Both the position numbers and the translations under genes were made by a program. DNA of 64,000 nucleotides from Angomonas deanei (taxonomy: Eukaryota > Euglenozoa > Kinetoplastea > Trypanosomatida > Trypanosomatidae), in the NCBI GenBank assembly GCA_903995115.1, contig LR877150.1:947001-1011000 (forward strand), read 5' to 3'. A model generated the notes under the pieces. That model saw only the letters and a program-made list of their open reading frames with translations. It searched no databases and was not told where the DNA came from. Positions 9,598-19,147 of the stretch are shown here, piece by piece (position 1 is the stretch's first letter; the number at the start of each line of letters is the position of its first letter).

Positions 9598-10252
9598 CTT
9601 TTTTTTAAGAATGCGTTTTTTTTTTTTTTTTTGTTTTGTTTTTTGTAACGCTCTTCGCCAGTTTTCCAAGCGTACCCTCTTTTTGCCATACATACACCAG
9701 TGTATGTATGTGTATGTATATCCACGTTTCTTAGGTTTGTTTCCCATTTTTTTTTTTTTTTTTTGTGTGTGTTTCTTTTTCATTTCATTGAATTAATAGT
9801 AAATCCCTGTTTATTATTATTTTAGCATAAGGTTCAGGCAGCAGAAATGCATTTTGACAATGCTACCAAAGCATTACTCATTGCTGCATTACTTAAAATC
9901 ATGAAGAACTCTTTTTTTTTTTTTTTTAATTATTATTTTTCATTGAGTGTTTACAAGATTTTTTTTTTTTTCATGTTTCATTTCACTATTCATGTTCCGT
10001 TTTTTTTTTTTTTGTTGTTGTTGGACAACGTAGAATTCAAGTGTCGAACTTTTTTTTTTTTTAAAAAAAAATCCCGACACAGGAAAGCGACCTTGAGAAT
10101 AGCCAAAGTGTAAAGTACCGTTCTTCTCCCCCTTTTTTTTTTTATCATTATTTTTGTTATTTGTTTGCTTAGGATTCTCAGGAGCATCGCAGTAGTAGTA
10201 GTACTCTACGCCAAGCTATTTGTATAGATTTTCCTCCCCACACTCATTGACG
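9598..10252 (+). other. Intergenic region, T-rich
   Basis: No supported gene. Many T-runs are present, and a T-rich tract ends in AG at 10171-10172, a likely splice acceptor for the next gene. The short frames here translate mostly to phenylalanine runs and are not genes. Confidence 0.5.
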
Positions 10253-10981
10253 ATGCTTCCGTTTATGTGCAAGGATGTGGTGAGTGATCCACCGACGGTG
10301 TTGCTTATAGTAAACCCAAACGACGATAGCGTCCGACCTAGTAATTGCTTCACTGTTAACATAGAAAATGTGGAGCCGACCAAAGGTTGGCTCGAACGGC
10401 TGGGAAAGCCGAGTATTAACGTCTGCTTTATGCACAGTTTCGGCAAGTGTCACGGCTCAGCGGACAGAGACCCATCGACGTGCCATCATGTCCACATTAA
10501 GCGAGATGTCCTGGACGAGTTGAGGAAGTGTTATACGAATCCGCCGAGAAGACACTTCTGCAAAACGGTTCATGCCCAGCTGTCAAGCAATGTGAAGGAC
10601 ATTATATCCTCCTGTAGAGGGAAGGAAGTCAAGATGTGGTATCTTAGCTATAAAATAAGCGACGTCGTTCCCACTTCGGGCCTTCTGCAGTGCGAAGCCG
10701 CCTACCGCCTGTGGCTCTTTGACACCACGCAGGATAGGAAGAACGAGGACGTGAAGGTGTTTCTGTGCGACAACTACGCCTTGTTCGGCTCGTGCCCAAA
10801 CGGAGAGGAGTGCTTAGGTATTCACGCTCCATTTAACAAGGCAAAGATAATAGAGAGTAGCATTGCGGATGTACTACGTAAACTGACACCCCCCAACTCC
10901 TTGTTCAGTAATTCACCCTGTACGTCGAGCGGCGGTCCTACCCAATCCGGCAGCGAGCTTCACGCTGTTTCCCGCGAGTGA
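10253..10981 (+). CDS. Tandem CCCH zinc-finger protein (paralogue 2 of 3)
   Basis: A 242-residue paralogue. I chose ATG 10253 because the product then begins MLPFMCKDV, aligning with the first gene's start; an upstream TTG frame is not needed. It keeps the pattern PTKGW...ICFMHSFGKC-like core (here VCFMHSFGKC) with finger 1 spacing Cx7Cx10Cx3H and finger 2 CDNYALFGSCPNGEEC followed by LGIH (Cx8Cx5Cx3H). The linker block (WYLSYKISDVVPTSG, YRLWLF) matches the paralogues. The low-complexity tail of the first gene is replaced by a shorter S-rich tail. It probably binds RNA; the target is unknown. Confidence 0.86.
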   Translation: MLPFMCKDVVSDPPTVLLIVNPNDDSVRPSNCFTVNIENVEPTKGWLERLGKPSINVCFMHSFGKCHGSADRDPSTCHHVHIKRDVLDELRKCYTNPPRRHFCKTVHAQLSSNVKDIISSCRGKEVKMWYLSYKISDVVPTSGLLQCEAAYRLWLFDTTQDRKNEDVKVFLCDNYALFGSCPNGEECLGIHAPFNKAKIIESSIADVLRKLTPPNSLFSNSPCTSSGGPTQSGSELHAVSRE

Positions 10982-11519
10982 CTTGCAATTTAGTATTTAC
11001 GTCTGTGAAAAAAAAAAAAAAAAAGAAGTCCTCGTTGATCCGTCGAAAGAGTGGGTTGGAAAACAACTAAATGAGTACCTATATGTCACGATTCGTTTTT
11101 TTTTTTTTTTGTGAGAATAATGTATATTGAAAAAAAAAAAAAAAAATCAGTGTTTTGAATCGCTGAGCATTTCGAAAAATCGGTAAAGAAGAAATGTTGC
11201 TTTCCAAATAAATATATGCACACCCTCCTTTCTTTTTCTCATCCTCCTACGCCCATCGTCATTTTATATGGCATATTTTTTCTTTAGGTAGTGACTTTGT
11301 TTTTCATTCTTCCTTCTCACTCTCTTTCAAATTTGATTGTTTACTTATTGTTCTTTCGCGTTTCAGGTTTACAGCGGCATTTCGTTGTCGTTTCTGTGTT
11401 CCCTTTTCAATCGTTCCCTGTCTTTGGTTGCTTTTTTTTTTTTTCTTTCTTTTTATTATTATTATCATAAATTATATCCTCTATATACGTATACACGTGT
11501 GTAGCTGAATTTTTGACCA
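10982..11519 (+). other. Intergenic region, A/T-run rich
   Basis: No gene seen. Contains A- and T-runs and a T-rich tract near 11430-11455 with the next AG at 11503-11504, just before the start of the third zinc-finger gene. Confidence 0.45.
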
Positions 11520-12251
11520 ATGGAAGGAATCCTAAACTCTCAGCAAAATGTACTACAAGGGAAGGCGTATGTCACGAAGGATGTTTTAACCAATCCGCCC
11601 ACTCCCATCTATATCGTGAATAACGACGCCGCCGTTGAATTGCAAAATGGCTTTGCACTGACCATTGATGATATCGAACCCACCGCGGGGTGGCTCTCCG
11701 ACCGCAACAACTCCCTCCTTGACATTTGCTTCATGCACAGTTTTGGGAAATGCTTTGGCAAGGCGAATGACCCCAGCACCTGTCATCAGATCCACGTGAA
11801 GCGGAAAGTACTCAATCTACTTCGCAAGCGCTACACGCTGCCGCAACGGTACTTTTTTTCCAGGACAGTGAAGGCCAATGTCACACCTCAGTTTGGGGAT
11901 CTTTTGTCCCAAATCGCACAACGGCGGTTTTCTCTACAGTATTTGGAGTTCAAAACGGCTAGTGTCGAAAAGACTGCTGGTAGCGCTTCCTACGAGGTTC
12001 AGTACAGAAATTGGCTGGTTAGCTCCATGTCCAAGAACTCACTTGCAAATCCTCTCACCTTGAACTTCATTTCGACATCCTGCTTGTGCTGGGATTTTGC
12101 GTTGAGAGGGGTGTGTCCAAAAGGATCGTCGTGCAGTGATATTCACGCGAATATCACTCGTGCCCTCACGAAAGACAGACTAATACGTCTTGCGTTAGTG
12201 GAGTTAAGTAAAGTGAGTACCGACGGCGACCGACGACTAGTACCCGGATGA
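11520..12251 (+). CDS. Tandem CCCH zinc-finger protein (paralogue 3 of 3)
   Basis: A 243-residue paralogue of the two genes before it. It has a slightly longer N-terminus (MEGILNSQQN) before the shared YVTKDVLTNPPTP start block, then IEPTAGW and CFMHSFGKC. Finger 1 has Cx7Cx9Cx3H spacing, one residue shorter than in the other two. Finger 2 is CWDFALRGVCPKGSSC followed by SDIH (Cx8Cx5Cx3H). The linker (LQYLEFKTASV, YRNWLVSS) is conserved. Three copies in a row point to local tandem duplication followed by divergence. Confidence 0.86.
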   Translation: MEGILNSQQNVLQGKAYVTKDVLTNPPTPIYIVNNDAAVELQNGFALTIDDIEPTAGWLSDRNNSLLDICFMHSFGKCFGKANDPSTCHQIHVKRKVLNLLRKRYTLPQRYFFSRTVKANVTPQFGDLLSQIAQRRFSLQYLEFKTASVEKTAGSASYEVQYRNWLVSSMSKNSLANPLTLNFISTSCLCWDFALRGVCPKGSSCSDIHANITRALTKDRLIRLALVELSKVSTDGDRRLVPG

Positions 12252-12678
12252 TTTTTTTTGCTTCATAAAAAACAGTCTTCTACTACAGCACACACACACA
12301 CAAAAAAAAAAAAAAATAATAATAATAAAAATAAGAATATATATCTCAGTTGATGAATTATTCTTACACGTATCTACCTTTTCCCACTTTTTTTTCTTAA
12401 ATTATTACTTTTATCGGTATCCACACGTTTCCAAAAACAAAAACATTTTTTTTTATATATATATATGTTTTAAAATCGTTCTCAAAAATAAATGAATTCA
12501 ATATACGTATAATCATAATAACAATACGATTCAGGCATTGGAAGCCCACCCCTCATCTTTGCCCGGTTTTGCACTGTTTCGTTATTTTTCGTTTTTTTTT
12601 TTTTCCTCTCTCCTGAAGCTAACGATTTTAGTGTCCCACGCCCCTATTATTTGTAAATATAAATATCGATAAAGCCGT
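12252..12678 (+). other. Intergenic region
   Basis: No gene seen. It has a short CA run, A-runs, and a T/CT tract ending in AG near 12617-12618, a candidate splice acceptor for the next gene. Confidence 0.45.
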
Positions 12679-14118
12679 ATGACAGAGACCAAAAGCGCCA
12701 AACGACTCCCTCCGTGGATGTCGGTGAAGGGCGCTCCCGAAAGGCCAAATTTTGACAAATTTCACCAGGAGAAGAATGCCCTTATTGCGCAACGGAAAGC
12801 TTTCATTGAGGAGATCAAGTCACTTCAGGCCAAGATGAAGGAGGATAAGGAGAATGACGGGATAGAAAAGCTCCGACAGCAGTACAAGGAGCAGTTGGAC
12901 GAGATTGAAAAACTGATGGCCGTTGAAAAGGAGAATAAATCTAAAGTTACCGAGACTATCGCGGATGTGCGGCAAGAACGTCAAGATCTGGATAAGAAGG
13001 CACGCCAGTATCAAAAGCAGGTGGGGTGTTTTTCGACGGTGGAAGAAGTGGACGCCTGTATCACTTACCTCATGGAGAAGATGGAAACTTCAGGAAAAAG
13101 TGCGACGCAAATGCAAAAGGAGACAGACAGTAAAGTAAAGGAGCTCCGTCATGTCCGTCATATTCTATCGCAGAACCACTCCGACGATGAGCAAATGCAA
13201 CAGATTAAAATGCGGGAGGATCACCTTCGTGGACAGTTATTCGAGATACAGGAAAGGATAAAGAAACTTGCCGCCGACAGGGATTATCTCTTAAAGGAGC
13301 GGCAAGAGAAGACCGGTGTCAGCAAGGAAAAGGCAAAAGCACGGTCCGACATGTTCCAGAGCATTACCCAGTTACGAGAGAAGGTCAATGAAGTGAACAC
13401 GCAGCTGGACAAGGTGTTTGAGGAGCACAAGGCGCGCGTGGCAACTTGGGATGCGTGGTGTGTGGAGGCAAAGGCAAAGTATGAATTAGATCAAGAAGAA
13501 CGACGCGCCGAGCAGGAGCGGGAGCGGGAGGCGGCCCGCCTCGAGGAGAAGAAGCAAAGAGCGTTGGAGCGAAAGAACCCATACACCAGTGAAGTGGCGG
13601 TTTGTGACACGTTAATCCAGTATTTGAATGACCGAAAGAGAATGATAGAACGCGAAAACGCAGAGAGAGAGAAAAGAGAGGCGGCCGCCCATTTTGATCC
13701 CCAAAATGTGGTCCCTGAGGGGTACGTTGTGGTGAACGAAGACAGTTGGAAAAAAAGCGTTCCGTCAAAGCCTACCAAGTCAAAAGCGGCAAAGGAGGGC
13801 GCGCCCGCCAAGAAGAAATTCCTGCAACATAGCGAGGAAAAAATGAAAAAGTTCATGCTGGTGAACGTGGAACCACCCCTGTCGTTGGAGGCGGTGGAGA
13901 CTACAATTGCTCAATTAAAGCAAAAGAAGGCTGAGCTAGAAACGCTTGCCAAGAAGGAGGAACTCCAATTGTCTTCCGATAATGACGACGCGGACGAAGA
14001 GGACAAGGACGATGACAAGGAGTCTGGGTCGCAAACAAGTTCCGACCACCAACCACAAGAAAAGGAGGACGCTGCGGAGGAGGATGGTGAGACACTGGAA
14101 ACACCGCAAGAGGGTTAG
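12679..14118 (+). CDS. BFR1-like coiled-coil protein (nuclear segregation protein type)
   Basis: A 479-residue, highly charged protein, mostly predicted coiled coil from about residue 25 to 310. The opening (PERPNFDKFHQEKNALIAQR) fits the BFR1 pattern, in which a short RP-N-x-D/E-x-F element precedes long helices. BFR1-type proteins associate with polysomes and mRNA-protein particles; trypanosome homologues are annotated as nuclear segregation proteins. The middle has a conserved-looking NPYTSEVAVCDTLIQYLNDR stretch, followed by a basic part and an acidic, D/E-rich C-terminus. The start at 12679 is the first ATG of the frame. Confidence 0.7.
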   Translation: MTETKSAKRLPPWMSVKGAPERPNFDKFHQEKNALIAQRKAFIEEIKSLQAKMKEDKENDGIEKLRQQYKEQLDEIEKLMAVEKENKSKVTETIADVRQERQDLDKKARQYQKQVGCFSTVEEVDACITYLMEKMETSGKSATQMQKETDSKVKELRHVRHILSQNHSDDEQMQQIKMREDHLRGQLFEIQERIKKLAADRDYLLKERQEKTGVSKEKAKARSDMFQSITQLREKVNEVNTQLDKVFEEHKARVATWDAWCVEAKAKYELDQEERRAEQEREREAARLEEKKQRALERKNPYTSEVAVCDTLIQYLNDRKRMIERENAEREKREAAAHFDPQNVVPEGYVVVNEDSWKKSVPSKPTKSKAAKEGAPAKKKFLQHSEEKMKKFMLVNVEPPLSLEAVETTIAQLKQKKAELETLAKKEELQLSSDNDDADEEDKDDDKESGSQTSSDHQPQEKEDAAEEDGETLETPQEG

Positions 14119-14476
14119 TTCGGTATGCCGCGTATGGCGGATGCTTGCACCCGTTCACTCCGCCCGTTGGTCACTTGCAGAAGGGTTATAAGAACGCCCT
14201 TCTCTTACCGCCGTTAACTTTATGGAATAGATTGAACTGGACCGCGGAAGATGAAGTAAGTATTGTGCTCTAATTTTAATATTAATAATAGTACTAACAG
14301 CCTTTTTATTTAGTTGTAGTGGTTGAACGGGTGTGCTATGCGAGTCCTTTTTTTTTTTTTTTAATTTTAACTTTGCTTGAATTCCGTCATATTTTTCCGC
14401 CTTCCTCCCTCCTTCCCCCTTCTCCGCTTCAATACTTAAAAAAAGAAAAATATTACATTAACGACGACCCTTTACC
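14119..14476 (+). other. Intergenic region
   Basis: No gene seen. There is a T-run near 14346-14361 and a CT-rich run at about 14400-14435, likely the polypyrimidine signal for the next gene. Confidence 0.45.
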
Positions 14477-14884
14477 ATGTTTCGCTTGAGTCGGCGTAGT
14501 CTTATTGCTAGTCCTACCTACGGTGGCTGGCCGTGGCCCACAAAACTTCCACTGGCGAAAAAGTGGTATCATCATCTTAGTCGTCGTGAAAGTATAGCGG
14601 ACGAAACCCGTCAGTACTTTGTGGTTGGCGATATCCTCCTTCTGGGTGTGTTGGCCTTTGCGGCCTACCGGGTGTACCTACAGAGCTACCGAAGTAACGC
14701 CTACCAAACTCACTTGTGCTTCTTGAACAACTACCCCCCTGCCATCGTCGCCAACGATTTCGACTTCAAGGACACTTCTAAGAACCGTACCGTGGAGCGG
14801 AAGGACTTGGATACCTACCGAGAGGACGTCGTTCAATGCAAGGCGACCGCGCATCCCGTGGAGTCTATCATCTTCAAGTATTAG
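14477..14884 (+). CDS. Small single-span membrane protein, probably mitochondrial
   Basis: A 135-residue protein. The N-terminus is rich in R and S (MFRLSRRSLIASP), like a mitochondrial import signal. After YFVVGD a hydrophobic segment (ILLLGVLAFAAYRVYL, about residues 54-69) could span a membrane. The rest is hydrophilic. Size and layout resemble the small trypanosomatid-specific subunits of respiratory complexes, but I do not recognise the protein and assign no complex. Confidence 0.65.
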   Translation: MFRLSRRSLIASPTYGGWPWPTKLPLAKKWYHHLSRRESIADETRQYFVVGDILLLGVLAFAAYRVYLQSYRSNAYQTHLCFLNNYPPAIVANDFDFKDTSKNRTVERKDLDTYREDVVQCKATAHPVESIIFKY

Positions 14885-15224
14885 CAAATATTTTTTTTTT
14901 TTTTACTTTTCCTTTGTCGTTTATTGTAGTGGATCCTAGTAACGTTAAACAAACAAGCAACCCAAAAAAAAAAAAAAAAAAAAAAATAGTGTTTACAATC
15001 TTATTATTAATATTTGGTAGGTCTTGCGCTTATTTGGTGTCAGTCAATTTTTTTTTTTTTTTTTTTGTATGTGCCCTGCCTCACGAGTACCGCTTCCCTC
15101 TTCTCCCCCTCCCTTTAACCTGGCTTTTATCAGCTTATTGTTGGTATTTCGTATATACCTTTTTGTTCTGCGTGTTTTTTTTTTTTTTTTCAAAAAGCAA
15201 CAACAGAACCAACAAACGTAACCC
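14885..15224 (+). other. Intergenic region, homopolymer rich
   Basis: No gene seen. It contains T-runs and an A-run; the T-run at about 15175-15190 followed by AG at 15196-15197 is a likely splice acceptor for SNU114. Confidence 0.45.
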
Positions 15225-17882
15225 ATGAACTCCGACTCGGATTCTAATGACAGTGTCGAGGTGATTGTCGGTGAAACAGGAGTGGATTCCTCCTTTGATC
15301 CCCTTCTTCCGGTCCCGACAAGCCACCACACCGCTGCGGACCGCCTCCTATATTCCCATGACAGTCAGGGGCGCCTGGCTCTTGAGCAGAGAAAGACCAC
15401 TTCAGCGCCATTCGAGGAAACCCTTTTCGGGAGTTTGTCTAGATTCTGTAGTGTAGTCGTCATCGGGGCTCTGCACCACGGGAAAACGTCTCTATTGAAA
15501 CTGTTCACCCCCACTGAAATACCCCCCTTGGAGGTCACGCCTGGCCGCGGCATATCGGTGAGGAACCACGTCTTCTCCTCACTCCTTTCCGGTGGGTGTA
15601 GCTACCCGTCTTCCAAGATGGTTAATTTTATTGACACCCCAGGGCACTCCCAACTGTTCTGCGAGGCCGCCGCGGGAATGCGACTCGCCGATGTCGCGTT
15701 GCTCTGTGTGGATGCGGTGGAGGGGCTGGATAGGAGTGCGGAAAACCTGGTGAAACACGCGGTGCAAGTTGAGGAGATCCCGATTGTTTTGGTGATTACC
15801 AAAGTGGACCGCCTTCTTGGAGAACAGAAATTGCCACCGACCGACGCCTACCGAAAACTGCTCTATATTGTGGATTCGGTGAACAACACCATCGCATCGT
15901 ACACCTCCCATACCAATCGAAGCGTTCTGGTTTCTCCGGAAAACGGCACAGTGTGGTTTTCATCCTTCCGTTACGGCTTCCTCTTCTCGTTGGAGAGCTT
16001 TGCTTGTAAATACGCCGCCGCGTATCCGGCACTCGATGCCGCGTGCTTCTCTCAAAAATTGTGGGGTCCTTTGTGTTTTGAAGACAGGACGTTCAAAAAG
16101 ATTACCAAGGGCGAGCAAAAGCCAACCTTTGTATCCTTTGTACTTGAACCACTGTACAAGGTAGTAGCACATGCGATCACCGGCGGACGGTCTGCTCCCT
16201 TTAGCTCCGAACTTGACCCTTCTCCGCGATCGCCGTTGGATGCCCTTACCGGTGCGATGCGTACCTACCTAGGGAATGACGCCAATGATGTTCTACACGC
16301 GGTTCTTCCCACTGTCCACGAGAGGCAGAGGGTGCTAAAGTCCAAGTACTGTCCAAAGCAATACCCCGATGACCAAAGGGTGGTGGCGGTCTCCTCCTTT
16401 TCACAGATAGCGGATCCCAGTTCGTCCAAGGTGCTTCGCATTTTTCGTGTCCTCTCCGGCACTGTACGAGCGGGAGCGGACATGGTGATGCTGGATGACA
16501 GCGCCAAGGACGCCAACTCTTCCTCTCATAGCTTTCGGGTGAAAGGGGTCTATCGTCCCTACGGGGGTACGTTGCACTCCGTGGACGCGGCCGGCGAAGG
16601 GCAGGTTGTCTTTATAGAAGGGGTCCCCCCCACCATGACGTCGCACATTTTGATGCTGGCAGATGACATCGGAGGCGGCGACCGGACAATGGAGGACTTT
16701 TGCCTTTTTCCCATCGACTCGACAGAGCGCGTGATTCACGTGTCGCTTGAATTGAAGGAGCCCACCGCGCTTCAGCGCTGGGAGACAGGGTTGGGTGGTT
16801 TGCTGCAAACCTCGTGTGGCCTGAGTATGACAAAAGAGGAAACGGGAGAGTACACCTTCTCCGGGTATGGGGAGCTTCACCTGGATGTCGCTCTACAACA
16901 GCTGCGGCAGTCGCTTTGCCCCTCCATCGCGACCGGTGTTAGTAAACCTTTCGTGTCCTTTTCAGAGTCCGTGTTCCAGGCGGAGGGGGTGCTGGCGCTG
17001 TCGAGCCATAAGGAGCATGAGTCGCTGGGGTTTGTGTGCGGCAAAGCCGACCCAATCCTAACCCGGGACTTGACGGAGGGGCGGTTTTCCTTCCCTGTCC
17101 TGCCATTTCAGCCGTCCCCCGGTCCCACCTTTTTCAAGGAGATTAGCAAAGAGGGACAGTCCCCCTTTTGGGCCGCACCGCCAATGTACAGTAGTCATTT
17201 TGACCTTCTAGACATCCGACACGTGATTGCGCCGGCGCCGGACAAGACGAAGGGCTCCAACATTTTTGTGGACGACACGCTCCCCGAGGAGTGTGTCTAC
17301 CCGAAACGGTCCCGGGGCCATTGGGAGACGATGCTATATGGGTTTAACGCGGCAATGAAGAACGGCCCTCTCGTCGGCGAAGTGGTGAGAGACGTGGTCA
17401 CACGCCTGGTGTGCTATGACATCCGGAATGAAAAGCTGAAAAACGCCGCGATCCGGTCCCACACGCGTAACGGAATAAAGGATGCCCTGCTCGGAGCCAA
17501 ACCGCGCCTCCTCGAGCCCGTTTTTTCCATCGACGTGCTGACTAGTGACGAATATGTGGACACCGTGACCGGGCTGTTTCAGAAACGCAGAGGCGTGGTG
17601 GTCTCCTCGAAGCCGATTCCGGCTTCTATTTTTACTAGAATGCACTGTCGGGTGCCAGCAATCGAAACGTTTGGTTTGGAAACCCAAATTCGCGTCCACA
17701 CGAGCGGGCAAGCCTATCCCTCACAGTACTTTTCCGACTGGGAGATGGTGTCCGGTGACCCGTTTGACAATAAAATTCAGGTCGGACCGCGCGAGCCCGC
17801 CAAAGCGTATCAGCTGTCACGTGATTTTGTTTCAAAGACGCGCTTTAGAAAAGGCCTGCCGCCGTTGGAGCAAAGTTTGTAA
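15225..17882 (+). CDS. SNU114: SNU114 / EFTUD2-type U5 snRNP GTPase
   Basis: An 885-residue EF-2-like GTPase that controls spliceosome activation and disassembly within the U5 snRNP. G1 is GALHHGKTSL (81-90), G3 is DTPGH (137-141), and G4 reads TKVD (192-195) where NKxD is usual. Right after it, RLLGEQKLPPTDAYRKLLYI matches the SNU114-specific stretch and separates it from EF-2 and EFL1. The C-terminus also fits: RRGVVV, PAIETFGLETQIRVHTSGQA and a DWEMVSGDP end. It is shorter than the roughly 1000-residue fungal and animal proteins, mainly in the acidic N-terminal region. Trypanosomes need U5 for trans-splicing as well as for their rare cis-introns. Confidence 0.92.
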   Translation: MNSDSDSNDSVEVIVGETGVDSSFDPLLPVPTSHHTAADRLLYSHDSQGRLALEQRKTTSAPFEETLFGSLSRFCSVVVIGALHHGKTSLLKLFTPTEIPPLEVTPGRGISVRNHVFSSLLSGGCSYPSSKMVNFIDTPGHSQLFCEAAAGMRLADVALLCVDAVEGLDRSAENLVKHAVQVEEIPIVLVITKVDRLLGEQKLPPTDAYRKLLYIVDSVNNTIASYTSHTNRSVLVSPENGTVWFSSFRYGFLFSLESFACKYAAAYPALDAACFSQKLWGPLCFEDRTFKKITKGEQKPTFVSFVLEPLYKVVAHAITGGRSAPFSSELDPSPRSPLDALTGAMRTYLGNDANDVLHAVLPTVHERQRVLKSKYCPKQYPDDQRVVAVSSFSQIADPSSSKVLRIFRVLSGTVRAGADMVMLDDSAKDANSSSHSFRVKGVYRPYGGTLHSVDAAGEGQVVFIEGVPPTMTSHILMLADDIGGGDRTMEDFCLFPIDSTERVIHVSLELKEPTALQRWETGLGGLLQTSCGLSMTKEETGEYTFSGYGELHLDVALQQLRQSLCPSIATGVSKPFVSFSESVFQAEGVLALSSHKEHESLGFVCGKADPILTRDLTEGRFSFPVLPFQPSPGPTFFKEISKEGQSPFWAAPPMYSSHFDLLDIRHVIAPAPDKTKGSNIFVDDTLPEECVYPKRSRGHWETMLYGFNAAMKNGPLVGEVVRDVVTRLVCYDIRNEKLKNAAIRSHTRNGIKDALLGAKPRLLEPVFSIDVLTSDEYVDTVTGLFQKRRGVVVSSKPIPASIFTRMHCRVPAIETFGLETQIRVHTSGQAYPSQYFSDWEMVSGDPFDNKIQVGPREPAKAYQLSRDFVSKTRFRKGLPPLEQSL

Positions 17883-18112
17883 GAGTAATTTTTTTTTTTT
17901 TTACCATGATGAGGATAGGAATAATAACGAGTCCAGTGTATCCCCTTTTTTTTTTTAGTTATTATTACTATTATTATTATTTACCAAAGTGGATGGAGCG
18001 TTTGCTGTGTTGACCTTCTTCATCTCCACTCTTTCCCCGCTTTTTCACACTTCTACTTTTTTTTTTTTTTGGAGGGGGCTTGGAACTCATAGTGTGGCGT
18101 GATTGTGCATAG

Positions 18113-18910
18113 ATGACCCGTCCGCGCATTGTAGTGAAAATTGGATCGCAAATTGTGGTTCGCAACAATAAGCTGGACATTGAGCATATTGACGAGTTGT
18201 GCTCTCTGATCGCCGAATTGTTTGAGAAGTATGAAGTGATTGTGGTTATTTCGGGTGCGGTTGCGGCGGGGTTAACGCGTCTTCAACTCGATCGAAAACC
18301 GGTCGATAACCGACAGGCCTTATCCACCATTGGTCAACCGCTCCTGATGCACCTGTACTCTACCGCACTCCGCAAACGTGGCCTCACCTGTACGCAGTTG
18401 CTCCTCACAGTGGATGATTTTGACTCCCGCAAGCGCTGCAAAAATGCTTCGGATATGGTGGATGTGCTGCTGGCACAAAAGCTGGTGCCCCTCATCAACG
18501 AAAACGACTTGACGACGGTGGGCGAGCTGGTGTTCGGGGACAATAATAAAATGTCAGCATACGTCACCCACTACTTCCGCTGTGCGCTCCTTGTCATTCT
18601 CTCGCAAGTCGATGGCTACTACGATTCTGATCCTAAGGTGAACCGCGACGCGAAACTTCGCAAGGTGGTGCACCACGTGGAACCTCAAGAGCTTACGCTA
18701 GCTGTCAAACCAGACGGTATTTACGCTGCCCGTGGCATTGTGACGAAACTGGAGGCGGCAAAGTTTCTGTTGGAGAGGAAGGAGAAGATGTTTCTCTGCA
18801 ACGGACACGATCTGACAGCGGTGAAGGAGTTTCTTCTTGGTGGAAACCACGCCAGTGGCACCTTGTTCCAACCGGAAGGGGAAGCATCCCCAATTTTTCC
18901 CACAGTGTGA
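18113..18910 (+). CDS. Glutamate 5-kinase
   Basis: Phosphorylates glutamate to glutamyl-5-phosphate, the first step of proline synthesis. The 265-residue chain is an amino-acid-kinase domain alone, without the C-terminal PUA domain found in many bacterial enzymes. Visible family motifs are VVKIGSQIVV at the start, VVISGAVAAGL, the QALSTIGQPLLMHLYS segment, LLTVDDFDSRKR, PLINENDLTTVGE with GDNNKMSAYV, LSQVDGYYDSDPK, and a GIVTKLEAAKFL helix. All regions expected for substrate and ATP binding are present and uninterrupted. In the bacterial enzyme proline inhibits through the kinase domain; regulation here is not visible. Confidence 0.93.
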   Translation: MTRPRIVVKIGSQIVVRNNKLDIEHIDELCSLIAELFEKYEVIVVISGAVAAGLTRLQLDRKPVDNRQALSTIGQPLLMHLYSTALRKRGLTCTQLLLTVDDFDSRKRCKNASDMVDVLLAQKLVPLINENDLTTVGELVFGDNNKMSAYVTHYFRCALLVILSQVDGYYDSDPKVNRDAKLRKVVHHVEPQELTLAVKPDGIYAARGIVTKLEAAKFLLERKEKMFLCNGHDLTAVKEFLLGGNHASGTLFQPEGEASPIFPTV

Positions 18911-19147
18911 GGATACGCTTTTAGCATATTGTTCGTACGCGGTGCTGTTGCGGTTTTTAAGGCGCCCTCTGCGGGTGCCCTCACAACCCTTCCCTGACTT
19001 TGTATTTGTGTGTGAACCTATGAGACATACTACCCCCTCTTCTCTCTCTTTCCTGTTTTCCACGTAGTTGAACGTTACTGGTTTGTGTTTTTTCGCTTTT
19101 TTTTTTTTTGTTGTTTTCGTTCTCTCACACTGTCCTTCAAGTTTACA

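Noticed and set aside
9535-10113. Short frames rich in phenylalanine or lysine between the zinc-finger genes
   Set aside because: They are translations of T- or A-runs in spacers.
16401-16880. A 159-codon minus-strand frame within SNU114
   Set aside because: Shadow of a GC-rich coding region; no recognisable protein features.
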